The translations under genes were made by a program, and so were the position numbers. From contig NZ_CP041151.1 of assembly GCF_006494715.1 (NCBI RefSeq), forward strand, positions 3,224,001 through 3,288,000: a stretch of DNA of 64,000 bases, read 5' to 3'. This stretch comes from Shewanella sp. SNU WT4 (lineage in GTDB: Bacteria; Pseudomonadota; Gammaproteobacteria; Enterobacterales; Shewanellaceae). Positions 1 to 9,019 of this stretch are shown here, one piece after another. The notes beneath the pieces are model-generated. The model worked only from the letters and a program-made list of their open reading frames with translations. It made no database searches and was not told the DNA's origin. The number at the start of each line of letters is the position of its first letter. Within the stretch, counting starts at the first letter, position 1.

Positions 1-149
1 TAGGCGCGATTAGCGCAAGCTTGCCGCCACGAACAACTCATATGAGTGATTCCGCTCAAGCTTACCAATAAGGCTTACAAATCAAGCTTACAAATAAGGC
101 TTATAAACCAGAATAACAAGCAAGTGCTAGCACCTTACTAGCCAGTATC
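1..149. other. Left flank of the IS3 element, with a 26-bp tandem repeat
   Basis: No open reading frame can be supported here. Positions 57-82 and 83-108 are two adjacent, near-identical 26-bp units (CAAGCTTACcAATAAGGCTT against CAAGCTTACaAATAAGGCTT). The flank ends with ATC at 147-149, one copy of the IS3 target duplication. Confidence 0.6.
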
Positions 150-157
150 TGTAGTGG

Positions 158-664
<507 letters not shown>

Positions 665-687
665 CTATTTCTCTGCTTCTCCTCTCC

Positions 688-721
688 GAACCGTACGTGC
701 ACCTTTCAGCGCATACGGCTC
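688..721 (-). ncRNA. Group II intron domain V (catalytic hairpin)
   Basis: On the minus strand this 34-nt hairpin starts GAGCCGTATGCG, has a GAAA-type tetraloop (CTGAAAGG) and closes with CGTACGGTTC. It matches the length and conserved outline of bacterial group II domain V, including the AGC catalytic triad near its 5' side. Confidence 0.9.
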
Positions 722-726
722 TCCGC

Positions 727-2250
727 TTAATTGTGGCTAACAGCCATGGCAACATCGCTATAGCGAGACATGACAGTATTTCTAATTTCATCTCTGAGGT
801 AGGAGTTTGCTTCTGGTGATCGCCATCTAAAGGGTAATTTAGGGCTACTCACTAATCTAAATAGTGACGCGCCACATAAATTTCCACGATTGCTTTTACC
901 AAATAACACCCATGTCATTGCCTGATTTGGTGTTGGACGTTTGATCCATGTCATCATTAACGATTTAATAGAACAACGATATTTTCTAGCCAACCACTTA
1001 GCGAGTTTCCAGAAAATAATACGATCAATTTTGCTGTAAACTTTCGCGGTGTAATCAGTATGTCGATAAAATTGTGCCCAACCCTTAAGTTTGCGATTGA
1101 GTTGTTCCACTTTGTCTATCTTGCTACAGCTATGATCCCCTGATAAAGCCTGACTCAATGAATGAGAAAATGCTTTGGCTTTACCGTTTGGAATACCAGT
1201 CACCACTCGCATATTTCCCTTAGGTCCACGCTTTCGAATGATCCTATGTCCGAGAAATATAAAACCGTCATTCACATGTGTAATATGAGTTTTATCCATA
1301 TTTAACGTGAGTTGCAGCTTACCTTCTAGGAAGTGTCGACATTGGTCACGAATTGCCTCTGCTTGTTGTTTATTGCCTTTGACAATCACTAGAAAGTCAT
1401 CAGCATAACGGCAATAAGCAACGGCAGGTTTCCACTGTCTGTTTTCCTCAACCGCAGGTTTTCGCTTGATTTTGATACTGTGGTTCCAGTACCAGCGGTC
1501 TTTACGGGCTTTCTTGCTCAAGTAACATTTATCCAAATATTGATCGAACTCATTAAGCATTATGTTTGACAATAACGGAGAAATTACACCACCTTGTGGT
1601 ACGCCTTCGCTTGTTGCACAAAATAGGTTACGTTCAATGTGTCCAGCTTTAATGAAGCGCCAAAGCAAATCATTAAATCGACGGCAGTTGATCCGTTTAC
1701 GAACACATTTCATCAATAATCGATGGTGAACTGTATCAAAATAGCTTGATAAGTCTCCTTCAATTATCCAGCGACCTCGAGGCTCATTGGATTCGGTCAT
1801 TTGTAGTTTAACCGTGCGAATGGCGTGATGGACACTGCGCTCTGGTCTAAAGCCATAGGACAACGAATGAAAATCATTTTCCCATATCGGCTCCATTGCC
1901 ATGAGCATGGCACGTTGAACTATTCTATCCCTAAGCGTTGGTATACCTAAAGGACGTAGCTTTCCATTGGCCTTGGGAATATAGATCCGTCTAGCAGGCA
2001 TCGGTTGATAGTTACCTGACAGCAGATCATCTCTGATCTCATCAAGATAACAAGCCAAATAAGCCTGTATATGAATCTTTGTTATTCCATCAACACCAGG
2101 CGTTTTAGCACCTTTTGAAGAAAGCGTTACTTCAGCCGCTTGGCGAAGCCAATGCGGGTGACTGATAAGGCGCAGCAGTCGATTAACGCGACGCGTTTTA
2201 TCGGTTGCTGTCCATGTTGCTAATTTAGGTTGCTGTTCGCTGATTATCAA
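727..2250 (-). CDS. ltrA: Group II intron reverse transcriptase/maturase
   Basis: A 507-residue intron-encoded protein that reverse-transcribes the intron and helps it splice. Reverse-transcriptase blocks are clear: the TPGVDG N-terminal motif, the RPLGIPTLRDRIVQ block, YGFRPERS, the SEGVPQGGVISPLLSN block and the active-site YADD in CRYADDFLVI. The maturase (X) domain includes LKGWAQFYRH. No HNH endonuclease with paired Cys motifs is visible after domain X, so it resembles endonuclease-minus intron proteins that depend on another source of primers. The start codon is TTG at 2250: an in-frame stop lies a few codons upstream and no ATG fits. The frame is intact to the stop just before domain V. 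Confidence 0.92.
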   Translation of the reverse strand: MIISEQQPKLATWTATDKTRRVNRLLRLISHPHWLRQAAEVTLSSKGAKTPGVDGITKIHIQAYLACYLDEIRDDLLSGNYQPMPARRIYIPKANGKLRPLGIPTLRDRIVQRAMLMAMEPIWENDFHSLSYGFRPERSVHHAIRTVKLQMTESNEPRGRWIIEGDLSSYFDTVHHRLLMKCVRKRINCRRFNDLLWRFIKAGHIERNLFCATSEGVPQGGVISPLLSNIMLNEFDQYLDKCYLSKKARKDRWYWNHSIKIKRKPAVEENRQWKPAVAYCRYADDFLVIVKGNKQQAEAIRDQCRHFLEGKLQLTLNMDKTHITHVNDGFIFLGHRIIRKRGPKGNMRVVTGIPNGKAKAFSHSLSQALSGDHSCSKIDKVEQLNRKLKGWAQFYRHTDYTAKVYSKIDRIIFWKLAKWLARKYRCSIKSLMMTWIKRPTPNQAMTWVLFGKSNRGNLCGASLFRLVSSPKLPFRWRSPEANSYLRDEIRNTVMSRYSDVAMAVSHN

Positions 2251-2913
2251 AGGTCTTCACTTCATTAAGGTCAGGTAATTTGCTGACGCAAATCAATTAA
2301 ACTGTGTCCCTTCGCCATGTAATGGGCTTTCCCCATCTCAGACTACTACGAACACTCCGCCAGCTTGTTTGTCATCAGGGTCATGCTCCCTTAGCATTCA
2401 AAACAAACCTTCCCCGGTTTATCTACCTGAACTCAAACATATTGGGGTGGATGCCGATCGCAGTCTTTGACCTTATCGTACTGTAAGGTGATGATGCTTA
2501 AACGCAGAATTGTGATTTAACGTTTATCCATTAATAAGTACATATTTATTACTCATTAATTCGGCAATAGTGCCCATACGTTTAGCACTATTGCAGCACC
2601 ATATTGCCTGTTAATTCGTGTAGGCAATGGCGACGTTTCAGCCCATAGATGCGGGTTAACCGGTTCATGTTCTTCATCCGTCCAATACTTAGTCTAGAGG
2701 AGCATCTTGGCTTAACGAATTCGCCTCACTCCCCGTTGTCAGCGAGTTACATCACCTTATCAGCATACGATAAGTCACTGCCGCTCAGACTCAACTATCT
2801 GCACAACCAGATAGTGCCATAAACAATGTAGCTCCTGCCGTAGTGTTCATGTATTTCAGATAGACTCGTGGTTCGTTAAAGCATTCCATGCTAGTGCTGA
2901 ACTCCGGGCACAC

Positions 2914-3654
<741 letters not shown>

Positions 3655-3684
3655 CTAGGTGGCCAAATTCACCGTACCACTACA

Positions 3685-4017
3685 ATCTGATGGTGGTATA
3701 CCTCTATTTAGCTCAAGTCTAGCTACTTAGGTTGCCAAGTTACCCACCCGGTTTTACCCATGCCACGCAGCTAAAACTCCAAGCTTAACGCACCGCTTTA
3801 CGACCAACAAAGTGACTATTTGACTGCGCTACAACCAGCAAATTTTTTTCATTTGCAAAGCGATTCAGGGGGCTAGCAATTGCTCGCAATTAGGTACATA
3901 CTGATTTTGCTTAAGATGCTGCGAGTTAATGAAAACTAACATCATATTAAGTGCTGTCGTTAAGTGCGCTTACATTATTAATTGATTAATTTATAGTTAT
4001 CTCTATAAGGAAACATC
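3685..4017. other. Non-coding stretch between IS3 element and small gene
   Basis: 333 bp with no supportable gene. It begins with the right-hand ATC duplication of the IS and ends with a likely promoter for the small gene at 4018. A short palindrome, AATTGCTCGCAATT, is visible near 3886. Nothing else stands out. Confidence 0.5.
3970..3997 (+). promoter_or_regulatory. Putative sigma-70 promoter of the 41-residue gene
   Basis: TTACAT at 3970-3975 and TATAGT at 3992-3997, 16 nt apart, in a very AT-rich stretch just upstream of the small gene. Judged by eye only. Confidence 0.4.
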
Positions 4018-4143
4018 ATGAGTAAAGGACAAGACAGTAAAAAGAACGCTAAGAAACAACCTCTATTATCCCCGAAAGAAAAAAAGGCCGCTAAAGTAGC
4101 TAAGAAAGCTCAAATCAATTCAACTAGTCTTCTTAAGAAATAA
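4018..4143 (+). CDS. Small lysine-rich protein, 41 residues
   Basis: A short but convincing gene. ATG is preceded by AAGGA six nucleotides upstream, a promoter-like sequence lies before it and a strong hairpin terminator follows. The product starts MSKGQDSKKNAKKQPLLSPK and ends TSLLKK. About one third of its residues are lysine, with no hydrophobic segment and no cysteine. I recall similar very small MSKGQDSKK-type basic proteins in Shewanella and Vibrio, without known function. A nucleic-acid or ribosome association would fit the charge but is only inference. It is stranded between two insertion sequences. Confidence 0.75.
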   Translation: MSKGQDSKKNAKKQPLLSPKEKKAAKVAKKAQINSTSLLKK

Positions 4144-4164
4144 TCCCTACTGTATATACGAATG

Positions 4165-4200
4165 AAGGTCATTGAGCCATCTCAATGACCTTGTTTATTA
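4165..4200 (+). terminator. Intrinsic terminator after the small lysine-rich gene
   Basis: Perfect 12-bp stem AAGGTCATTGAG / CTCAATGACCTT with a 4-nt CCAT loop (4165-4192), followed by GTTTATTATT. Confidence 0.85.
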
Positions 4201-4248
4201 TTGGGCCGTCAGAAAATTTAATCTCACATGCGGTGGCGCAGTTATTAT

Positions 4249-5970
4249 CCGACATTCCGCACCTGATTTAGGAATAAATTTGTCGATAGCGTTCGCCTAG
4301 CACGTCGAGAATGATCTGTTGGTCCACCGTGAGTCCCGTAACTTGAGGTGGCGCTTCTCCCAACTGGTATTCGTGTACCCCGCCAAAGCGTAAAAAAATC
4401 CACCGCGCTGTCGGTTTTTGCGTGGGTTTCTTTTTCATGTCCGCCACACTGCGATTCTGCTCTACTAAACCCTGCCGGATCCGGTGCTCTAGCGCCGCAT
4501 AAATCATCAGGCTACTGGTCATCACCATCAGCAATGCTTCGATACGTTCCGGTTTTTTAAGATACAACGAGGAGGTTAAAAATTCGGGACTTTTCAGAAA
4601 GCGAAACCCACGCTCGACGTTTTGCTGGGCTTTATAAATTGCCAACAGCTCAACCATGGTGAGCGTTTCACTGTGATCATTGGTCGCGAGGATGAACACC
4701 CCTGTCTGGTTGCGCGCTTCTGCTACCCGCGCCAAGCTACTTGCGGCTAACCCCTTGATGTGAAATTGGTAGCTCACCGGCACTTCACCCTTTTGCGGCC
4801 TTCCGCGCCCAGCATAGAGAGGTTCACTCACGACCTCTGCTTCCAGTTGCAGCAGATTTAAGCTGGCAGCAAAACGGGCTAATTCAGCCTGCGCATCGGC
4901 CTCGCAGGCAAAACGCTGGGCACATAATTTGTTGAAGGCTTTCAGCTCACGCGTGCTGTCTTTAAGTAGATTTTTGGCTAATGTTTGCTGCTCACGGTGG
5001 CTAGCCTGTTCGCTGCGCACCAGCAACCAACGCTGCGCGACGTCGGCATAATTGGCGCTTTGCCAACAGCCATGATAGCCATTGCCCAGCGCGACCAGCG
5101 ACTGGGTGCCAATGGTTGCCACGGCCCGCTTGGCCTCATTGAGTGTGACAGGCACTCGAGTCACGAACAACTGTTGCTGTTGAGCCAGTAGTTGCAAGGT
5201 ATCAGCGCAATACAGCGCCGCATCGCCGACCAGGTAACGACTCTCCTGCGCGGCCTTGAGACTGCTCAAGTGGCGCCGTACGGTCTGGGCAAAGGCCTTG
5301 GTATCATTACTATTACCACTCAAGGCCTGCATGTAGATGGGCAGGCCGGCCTGATTTTCGCAGATAAGTTCTAGGATAACCTGGTTCAGCTCGGGCCGAT
5401 GGTCGCGGCTATAGCCACGTACCAATTGCAACTTACCGAGCTTTTCGCCATCGGTTTGGTCATAGGCGCCATCGACGTGGAAGCTGGTGATATCGAGGTG
5501 CACTGCCGTACTTTTGAGCTCCAATCGCTCTACGACCTGTTCCGCCATCACCTGATAAAGCGTGCTGACATCGGCCTCAAAGAGGGCATCAAGGCAGCGG
5601 CCGAGCACGTCATCATTGAGGTCATCGGCACAGATCCCCGGGCCAATCAGACGCTCTACAGGCTTGTTGGCAAAGAATTGCGGGAACATGTGCAAGGTCG
5701 AACTATGAAAGCCAAGACCATTCAGTATCATCGCCACCAACGCTTCACCATGTGAAACTTTGTAGGGCGGCGTTTTGGGGAGCACCGCATCAATCATGCG
5801 AGCAATGCCGAGTTCTTGGCAAAGTGCAGCCACCAAACCAAGGTGGTCGAGGTTACGAATAGCGATAGCGGGAGTGGGCATAATGATCTACCTGCAAAAA
5901 GTAGTAATAGATCAGAATGGCCGATCGCCGTCAAGTTTTTTTAAATCGAAAATTAGGTGCGGAATGACGG
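4249..5970 (-). mobile_element. IS1634-type insertion sequence (IS4 superfamily)
   Basis: A complete 1722-bp element. The terminal inverted repeats read CCGACATTCCGCACCTGATTT on the left and CCGTCATTCCGCACCTAATTT on the right (inward). They are flanked on both sides by ATTAT (4244-4248 and 5971-5975), a 5-bp target duplication. One intact transposase gene fills it. Clean ends and an unbroken gene suggest a fairly recent, possibly active insertion. Confidence 0.88.
4268..5881 (-). CDS. IS1634-family transposase
   Basis: A 537-residue DDE transposase. The N-terminal region (about residues 8-110, DHLGLVAALCQELGIARMID) is the DUF4277-like domain typical of this family. The catalytic core follows, with VHLDITSFHVDG (first Asp) and YLVGDAALYC (second Asp). 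The YREK-like signature region is around AIYKAQQNVERGFRFLKSP, where the catalytic Glu is expected. The frame is intact from ATG at 5881 to the stop just inside the left inverted repeat. Its base composition is more GC-rich than the flanks, in keeping with a mobile element. Confidence 0.9.
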   Translation of the reverse strand: MPTPAIAIRNLDHLGLVAALCQELGIARMIDAVLPKTPPYKVSHGEALVAMILNGLGFHSSTLHMFPQFFANKPVERLIGPGICADDLNDDVLGRCLDALFEADVSTLYQVMAEQVVERLELKSTAVHLDITSFHVDGAYDQTDGEKLGKLQLVRGYSRDHRPELNQVILELICENQAGLPIYMQALSGNSNDTKAFAQTVRRHLSSLKAAQESRYLVGDAALYCADTLQLLAQQQQLFVTRVPVTLNEAKRAVATIGTQSLVALGNGYHGCWQSANYADVAQRWLLVRSEQASHREQQTLAKNLLKDSTRELKAFNKLCAQRFACEADAQAELARFAASLNLLQLEAEVVSEPLYAGRGRPQKGEVPVSYQFHIKGLAASSLARVAEARNQTGVFILATNDHSETLTMVELLAIYKAQQNVERGFRFLKSPEFLTSSLYLKKPERIEALLMVMTSSLMIYAALEHRIRQGLVEQNRSVADMKKKPTQKPTARWIFLRFGGVHEYQLGEAPPQVTGLTVDQQIILDVLGERYRQIYS

Positions 5971-6105
5971 ATTATCTGAATGCTGGGTTAATTAATCTCA
6001 ATAAGTATTACTCGCGTAATTTATCAAGTCGCTAAATAGTTTACCTGCTACTAGCAATAGGACAAGCTACTTTGGTATTAGCTCTCGCTATAACCCTGCT
6101 GACGT

Positions 6106-6134
6106 AAAAGCCCAATGACACAATGTCACTGGGC
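6106..6134 (-). terminator. Terminator of the ene-reductase gene
   Basis: Inverted repeat GCCCAATGACA (6110-6120) / TGTCACTGGGC (6124-6134), one wobble. On the minus strand it is followed by TTTTACG, just past the stop of the gene at 6148. Confidence 0.7.
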
Positions 6135-6147
6135 AAAGATTAGCTAG

Positions 6148-7206
6148 CTAGACTAAGTTTGCCAGCATGTCATCACTATAAGTCAGCAGCGCCTGTCCAT
6201 GACGCACTTTCTCGACATAATCAGGGTTAGCAATAAATGGCCGACCGATGGCGAGTAAATCAAACTTATTGGCAGCAATCGCGGCGCTTCCAGACTCAGG
6301 GCTATAACCACCAACACCCACTAAGGTTTTGGAGTAATGGCTTCTAACGTACGCCGTGGCACTACCACCTAAATAATCAAACGTCATAGCGTCATCAAAA
6401 ATGCCAATATGCAAATAGGCAAGCGAGCGAGACTCAAGTTGCGCGAGCAAATAATCAAATACGGCGCGATCGCGACTATCACCCACCATATTAAAATAGG
6501 CGCCAGGGGATACTCGCAGCGCCGTTCTGTCACTACCAATTTGTAACGCTACAGCATCTACAACTGCGAGTGGGAAACGCGCCATATGCTCTGGCGTTTG
6601 ACCATATTCATCAACGCGATGATTACTGTCAAAATGCAAAAATTGATCGATTAGATAGCCATTAGCGCCATGGATTTCAACGCCATCAAAGCCAGCCTCA
6701 ATGGCATTAGCCGCGGCTTTAGCATAATCCGCAATCAAGCTTGCTATATCTTCATGTGTTACCGCTTTTGGTACTTGATAAGTTAATTCGCGCATTCTTG
6801 GCACGCTGCCAATAACCGCTACCGCCGAGGGAGCCAACACATCACTTGAGCCAGAAGCTGCAAAAAAATGCGGATGCGCTACTCGGCCAGTATGCCAAAG
6901 CTGGGCAAAGATTTTACCGCCATGTTGATGCACAGCATCTGTTACTCGCCGCCAACCTACAATTTGCGCAGCCGTATAAAGCCCAGGGGTATTAGGATAA
7001 CCTTGGCCATCGGGGCGAATGATGGTGGCCTCAGAGATAATCAGCCCAGCATCAGCGCGGCGCGCATAGTAATCAACCATAGCCTGTGTCGGTACTAAAT
7101 CATGGTCAGCCATACAGCGTGTTAACGGCGCCATTAAAATTCGGTTGTGCAGGGAGAGAGTATTATTAAGCGCAAAAGGTGTAAATAAATTAGCGAACAT
7201 GACCAA
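6148..7206 (-). CDS. nemA: NemA-like ene-reductase (Old Yellow Enzyme family)
   Basis: A cytosolic FMN flavoprotein that reduces activated C=C bonds and nitro compounds (for example N-ethylmaleimide) with NAD(P)H. The 352-residue TIM barrel is the usual family length. The start matches OYE proteins (NRILMAPLTRCMA). The substrate-binding His/Asn pair is in VEIHGANGYLIDQF, QLWHTGRVAHP is present, and the C-terminal phosphate-binding region LVGVGGYSP...DLLAIGRPFIANPD is intact. The start may be Met1 (7206) or Met3 (7200). It is divergent from a TetR regulator across a gap with two matching operators, the nemR-nemA arrangement, so induction by electrophiles is likely. Confidence 0.9.
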   Translation of the reverse strand: MVMFANLFTPFALNNTLSLHNRILMAPLTRCMADHDLVPTQAMVDYYARRADAGLIISEATIIRPDGQGYPNTPGLYTAAQIVGWRRVTDAVHQHGGKIFAQLWHTGRVAHPHFFAASGSSDVLAPSAVAVIGSVPRMRELTYQVPKAVTHEDIASLIADYAKAAANAIEAGFDGVEIHGANGYLIDQFLHFDSNHRVDEYGQTPEHMARFPLAVVDAVALQIGSDRTALRVSPGAYFNMVGDSRDRAVFDYLLAQLESRSLAYLHIGIFDDAMTFDYLGGSATAYVRSHYSKTLVGVGGYSPESGSAAIAANKFDLLAIGRPFIANPDYVEKVRHGQALLTYSDDMLANLV

Positions 7207-7215
7207 CCCCAGTTA

Positions 7216-7231
7216 TTGAATGCACGTTCAA
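7216..7231. promoter_or_regulatory. TetR operator 1
   Basis: TTGAATGCACGTTCAA, a 16-bp inverted repeat (TTGAA/TTCAA arms) directly upstream of the ene-reductase start. Its reverse complement differs from operator 2 at one base. Confidence 0.7.
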
Positions 7232-7266
7232 GATAGATCTATTTTTAGCCGCGCACAAGCTAGATT

Positions 7267-7282
7267 TTGAACGAGCATTCAA
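7267..7282. promoter_or_regulatory. TetR operator 2
   Basis: TTGAACGAGCATTCAA, a second copy of the same palindrome, 35 bp from the first, on the regulator side of the divergent promoter region. Confidence 0.7.
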
Positions 7283-7325
7283 ATACAGTACTATGAGTTA
7301 ATTAAAAGATAAGAGCTTAAGCCTG

Positions 7326-7907
7326 ATGCGTAATCCCGAGTTTGATAGAGAGCAAGTGCTGCGAGCAGCCATGCATGCCTTTATAGCAAAGGGCTACAGC
7401 AATACCAGCATGCAAGACTTAACCAAGGCAACGGGTTTGCATCCTGGTTCTCTCTACTGCGCTTTTAACAATAAACGCGGACTGCTACTTGCGGCATTAG
7501 GTCAATATCAACAAGACCGAAGCCAAGAATTTCAGCAATTCTTTGTGCTCGATAGAAAGCTGTTAGTCTCGCTTAAGGCATATTTGGACCACATAGTACT
7601 TAAATGCCTAAGCTGCGAAGTCGACAGTGGCTGCCTGCTCACTAAGGCACTGAATGAATTAGCCCAGCAAGATGATGAAGTGCAGCACATTATTAGTGCC
7701 AGCTTAGCTAAGTGGCATCAAGCCTTAAGTCAGATATTTGCCCAAGCACAGCAAAATGGCGAACTAAACAGCAAACGCGATAGTGAGCATCTAGCCCGCT
7801 ATTTTGCCATGGGAATTTATGGCTTACGCACCTTTGCTCATACTCACACCAGCAGTAATACCCTGCAGCAACTAGCTAATCAGTTATTTGCAGATGTTTG
7901 CGCCTAA
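7326..7907 (+). CDS. nemR: TetR/AcrR-family regulator, NemR-like
   Basis: A 193-residue repressor. The N-terminal helix-turn-helix is at about residues 20-45 (GYSNTSMQDLTKATGLHPGSLYCAFNNKRGLL) and is followed by the ligand-sensing domain. The sensor has several cysteines (CLSCEVDSGCLLTKAL). The GC-LxxK segment aligns with the redox-sensing Cys region of E. coli NemR, so sensing of electrophiles or hypochlorite by Cys is a reasonable inference. It is divergent from the ene-reductase and probably binds the two TTGAA-N6-TTCAA palindromes between them, repressing both genes. The ATG is preceded by TAAGAGCTTAAG, a modest ribosome site. Confidence 0.85.
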   Translation: MRNPEFDREQVLRAAMHAFIAKGYSNTSMQDLTKATGLHPGSLYCAFNNKRGLLLAALGQYQQDRSQEFQQFFVLDRKLLVSLKAYLDHIVLKCLSCEVDSGCLLTKALNELAQQDDEVQHIISASLAKWHQALSQIFAQAQQNGELNSKRDSEHLARYFAMGIYGLRTFAHTHTSSNTLQQLANQLFADVCA

Positions 7908-8068
7908 GTTTGCGCAGCTTAGCGTAAAAGCATCTAATTTAAATTAACAGATTTAGGCAAGTGAACACGCTCGGCAAAGTAAACAGGTACAGATTAGCGC
8001 AGTGTAAAAAATAATCATCTAATGTTTGACATATTGAACAGTACCAAGGCAGACTGGTGGTTAAATAC

Positions 8069-8100
8069 ACACCTTGCTACTCTTAGATGAGACAAGGTGT
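8069..8100. promoter_or_regulatory. Inverted repeat upstream of the PuuD-like gene
   Basis: Arms ACACCTTG (8069-8076) and CAAGGTGT (8093-8100) with a 16-nt spacer, in the 5' leader of the next gene. It could be an operator or an RNA hairpin. No T tract follows. Confidence 0.35.
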
Positions 8101-8134
8101 CGTGCCTCCCAAGGCTGTCAAACCAAGGTGATCT

Positions 8135-8896
8135 ATGCACGCGAGCAATAATAAACCCATCATTCTTATGACTATGGGTCAGCAAAATCGTAACCATCAT
8201 CCCTATCAAGTCATGACCCATAAATATATGGCTCCGATTGTCGAGATTGCCGACTGTGTTCCACTGCTTGTTCCCACTTGTTTTGGCGTTAAAGATATTG
8301 AGCAGTACTTAGATATGGTCGATGGCATCTGCTTAACGGGCGCAGCCTCAAATATTGATCCAAGCCTGTATGGCCAAGAGAATTTAACCCCAGATAAAGG
8401 TCAAGATAAGCATCGTGACACCGTTGATTTTGCCATTATCCATGCCGCTATCGCGCGTAAACTACCCATATTTGGTATTTGCCGCGGCTTTCAGGAAATC
8501 AATGTCGCTTTAGGGGGGGATTTGTACCAAAAGGTACATAAGCAGCCTAATTTTAACGACCATCGTGAAGATCCGGATGATAGCCTCGCGGTGCAATATG
8601 GTCCAAGCCATGCCATTAAATTAGTGCCTAATACTTGGCTCCATGCGTTACTCGGTGACTCTACCGAAGTTAACTCTCTTCACGGCCAAGGTATTTGCAC
8701 TTTGGCCAAACAACTTGAACCGCTAGCCTTGGCAGAAGATAACTTAGTTGAAGCCTTTCATGCGCCGCAGTTAGAACAATTTGTGTTAGGAGTGCAGTGG
8801 CACCCTGAGTGGCAAGCCAAAAACAATCCCGATTCAGTCGTCCTATTTCAAGCCTTTGGTGATGCTTGCCGGGAATTTAAAACCAAGAATAAATAA
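8135..8896 (+). CDS. puuD: Gamma-glutamyl-GABA hydrolase-like amidotransferase (PuuD family)
   Basis: A class I glutamine-amidotransferase-type hydrolase (peptidase C26), 253 residues, the normal size. The nucleophile is Cys116 in FGICRGFQE and the His-Glu pair is His223/Glu225 in VQWHPEW. GICLTGAASNIDPSLYG matches the family. PuuD releases GABA from gamma-glutamyl-GABA in putrescine breakdown. No other puu gene is adjacent, so the exact substrate is inferred from the family alone. The start is supported by AAGGTG four nucleotides upstream of the ATG. Confidence 0.85.
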   Translation: MHASNNKPIILMTMGQQNRNHHPYQVMTHKYMAPIVEIADCVPLLVPTCFGVKDIEQYLDMVDGICLTGAASNIDPSLYGQENLTPDKGQDKHRDTVDFAIIHAAIARKLPIFGICRGFQEINVALGGDLYQKVHKQPNFNDHREDPDDSLAVQYGPSHAIKLVPNTWLHALLGDSTEVNSLHGQGICTLAKQLEPLALAEDNLVEAFHAPQLEQFVLGVQWHPEWQAKNNPDSVVLFQAFGDACREFKTKNK

Positions 8897-8928
8897 CGTC
8901 CTTAAATATCGCGACAACCTATAGATAT

Positions 8929-8957
8929 AAAAAATCCGCCCTAAGGCGGATTTTTTA
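8929..8957. terminator. Bidirectional terminator between puuD-like gene and nqrF
   Basis: AAAAAATCCGCC / GGCGGATTTTTT with a 4-nt loop. A tracts and T tracts on both sides suit the two convergent genes. Confidence 0.9.
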
Positions 8958-9019
8958 TATGAAGCGCTACAGAAATGCTAGTCGCTCCCAGCAATCAATC
9001 TAGCGACTGAGATTACAGC

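Noticed and set aside
2304..2486. 60-codon plus-strand frame upstream of the intron maturase
   Set aside because: It lies within the 5' ribozyme part of the group II intron, on the opposite strand, with no ribosome site; structured RNA explains the sequence.
5399..5755. 118-codon plus-strand frame inside the IS1634 transposase
   Set aside because: It is antisense to a strong, full-length transposase gene and shows no protein features of its own.
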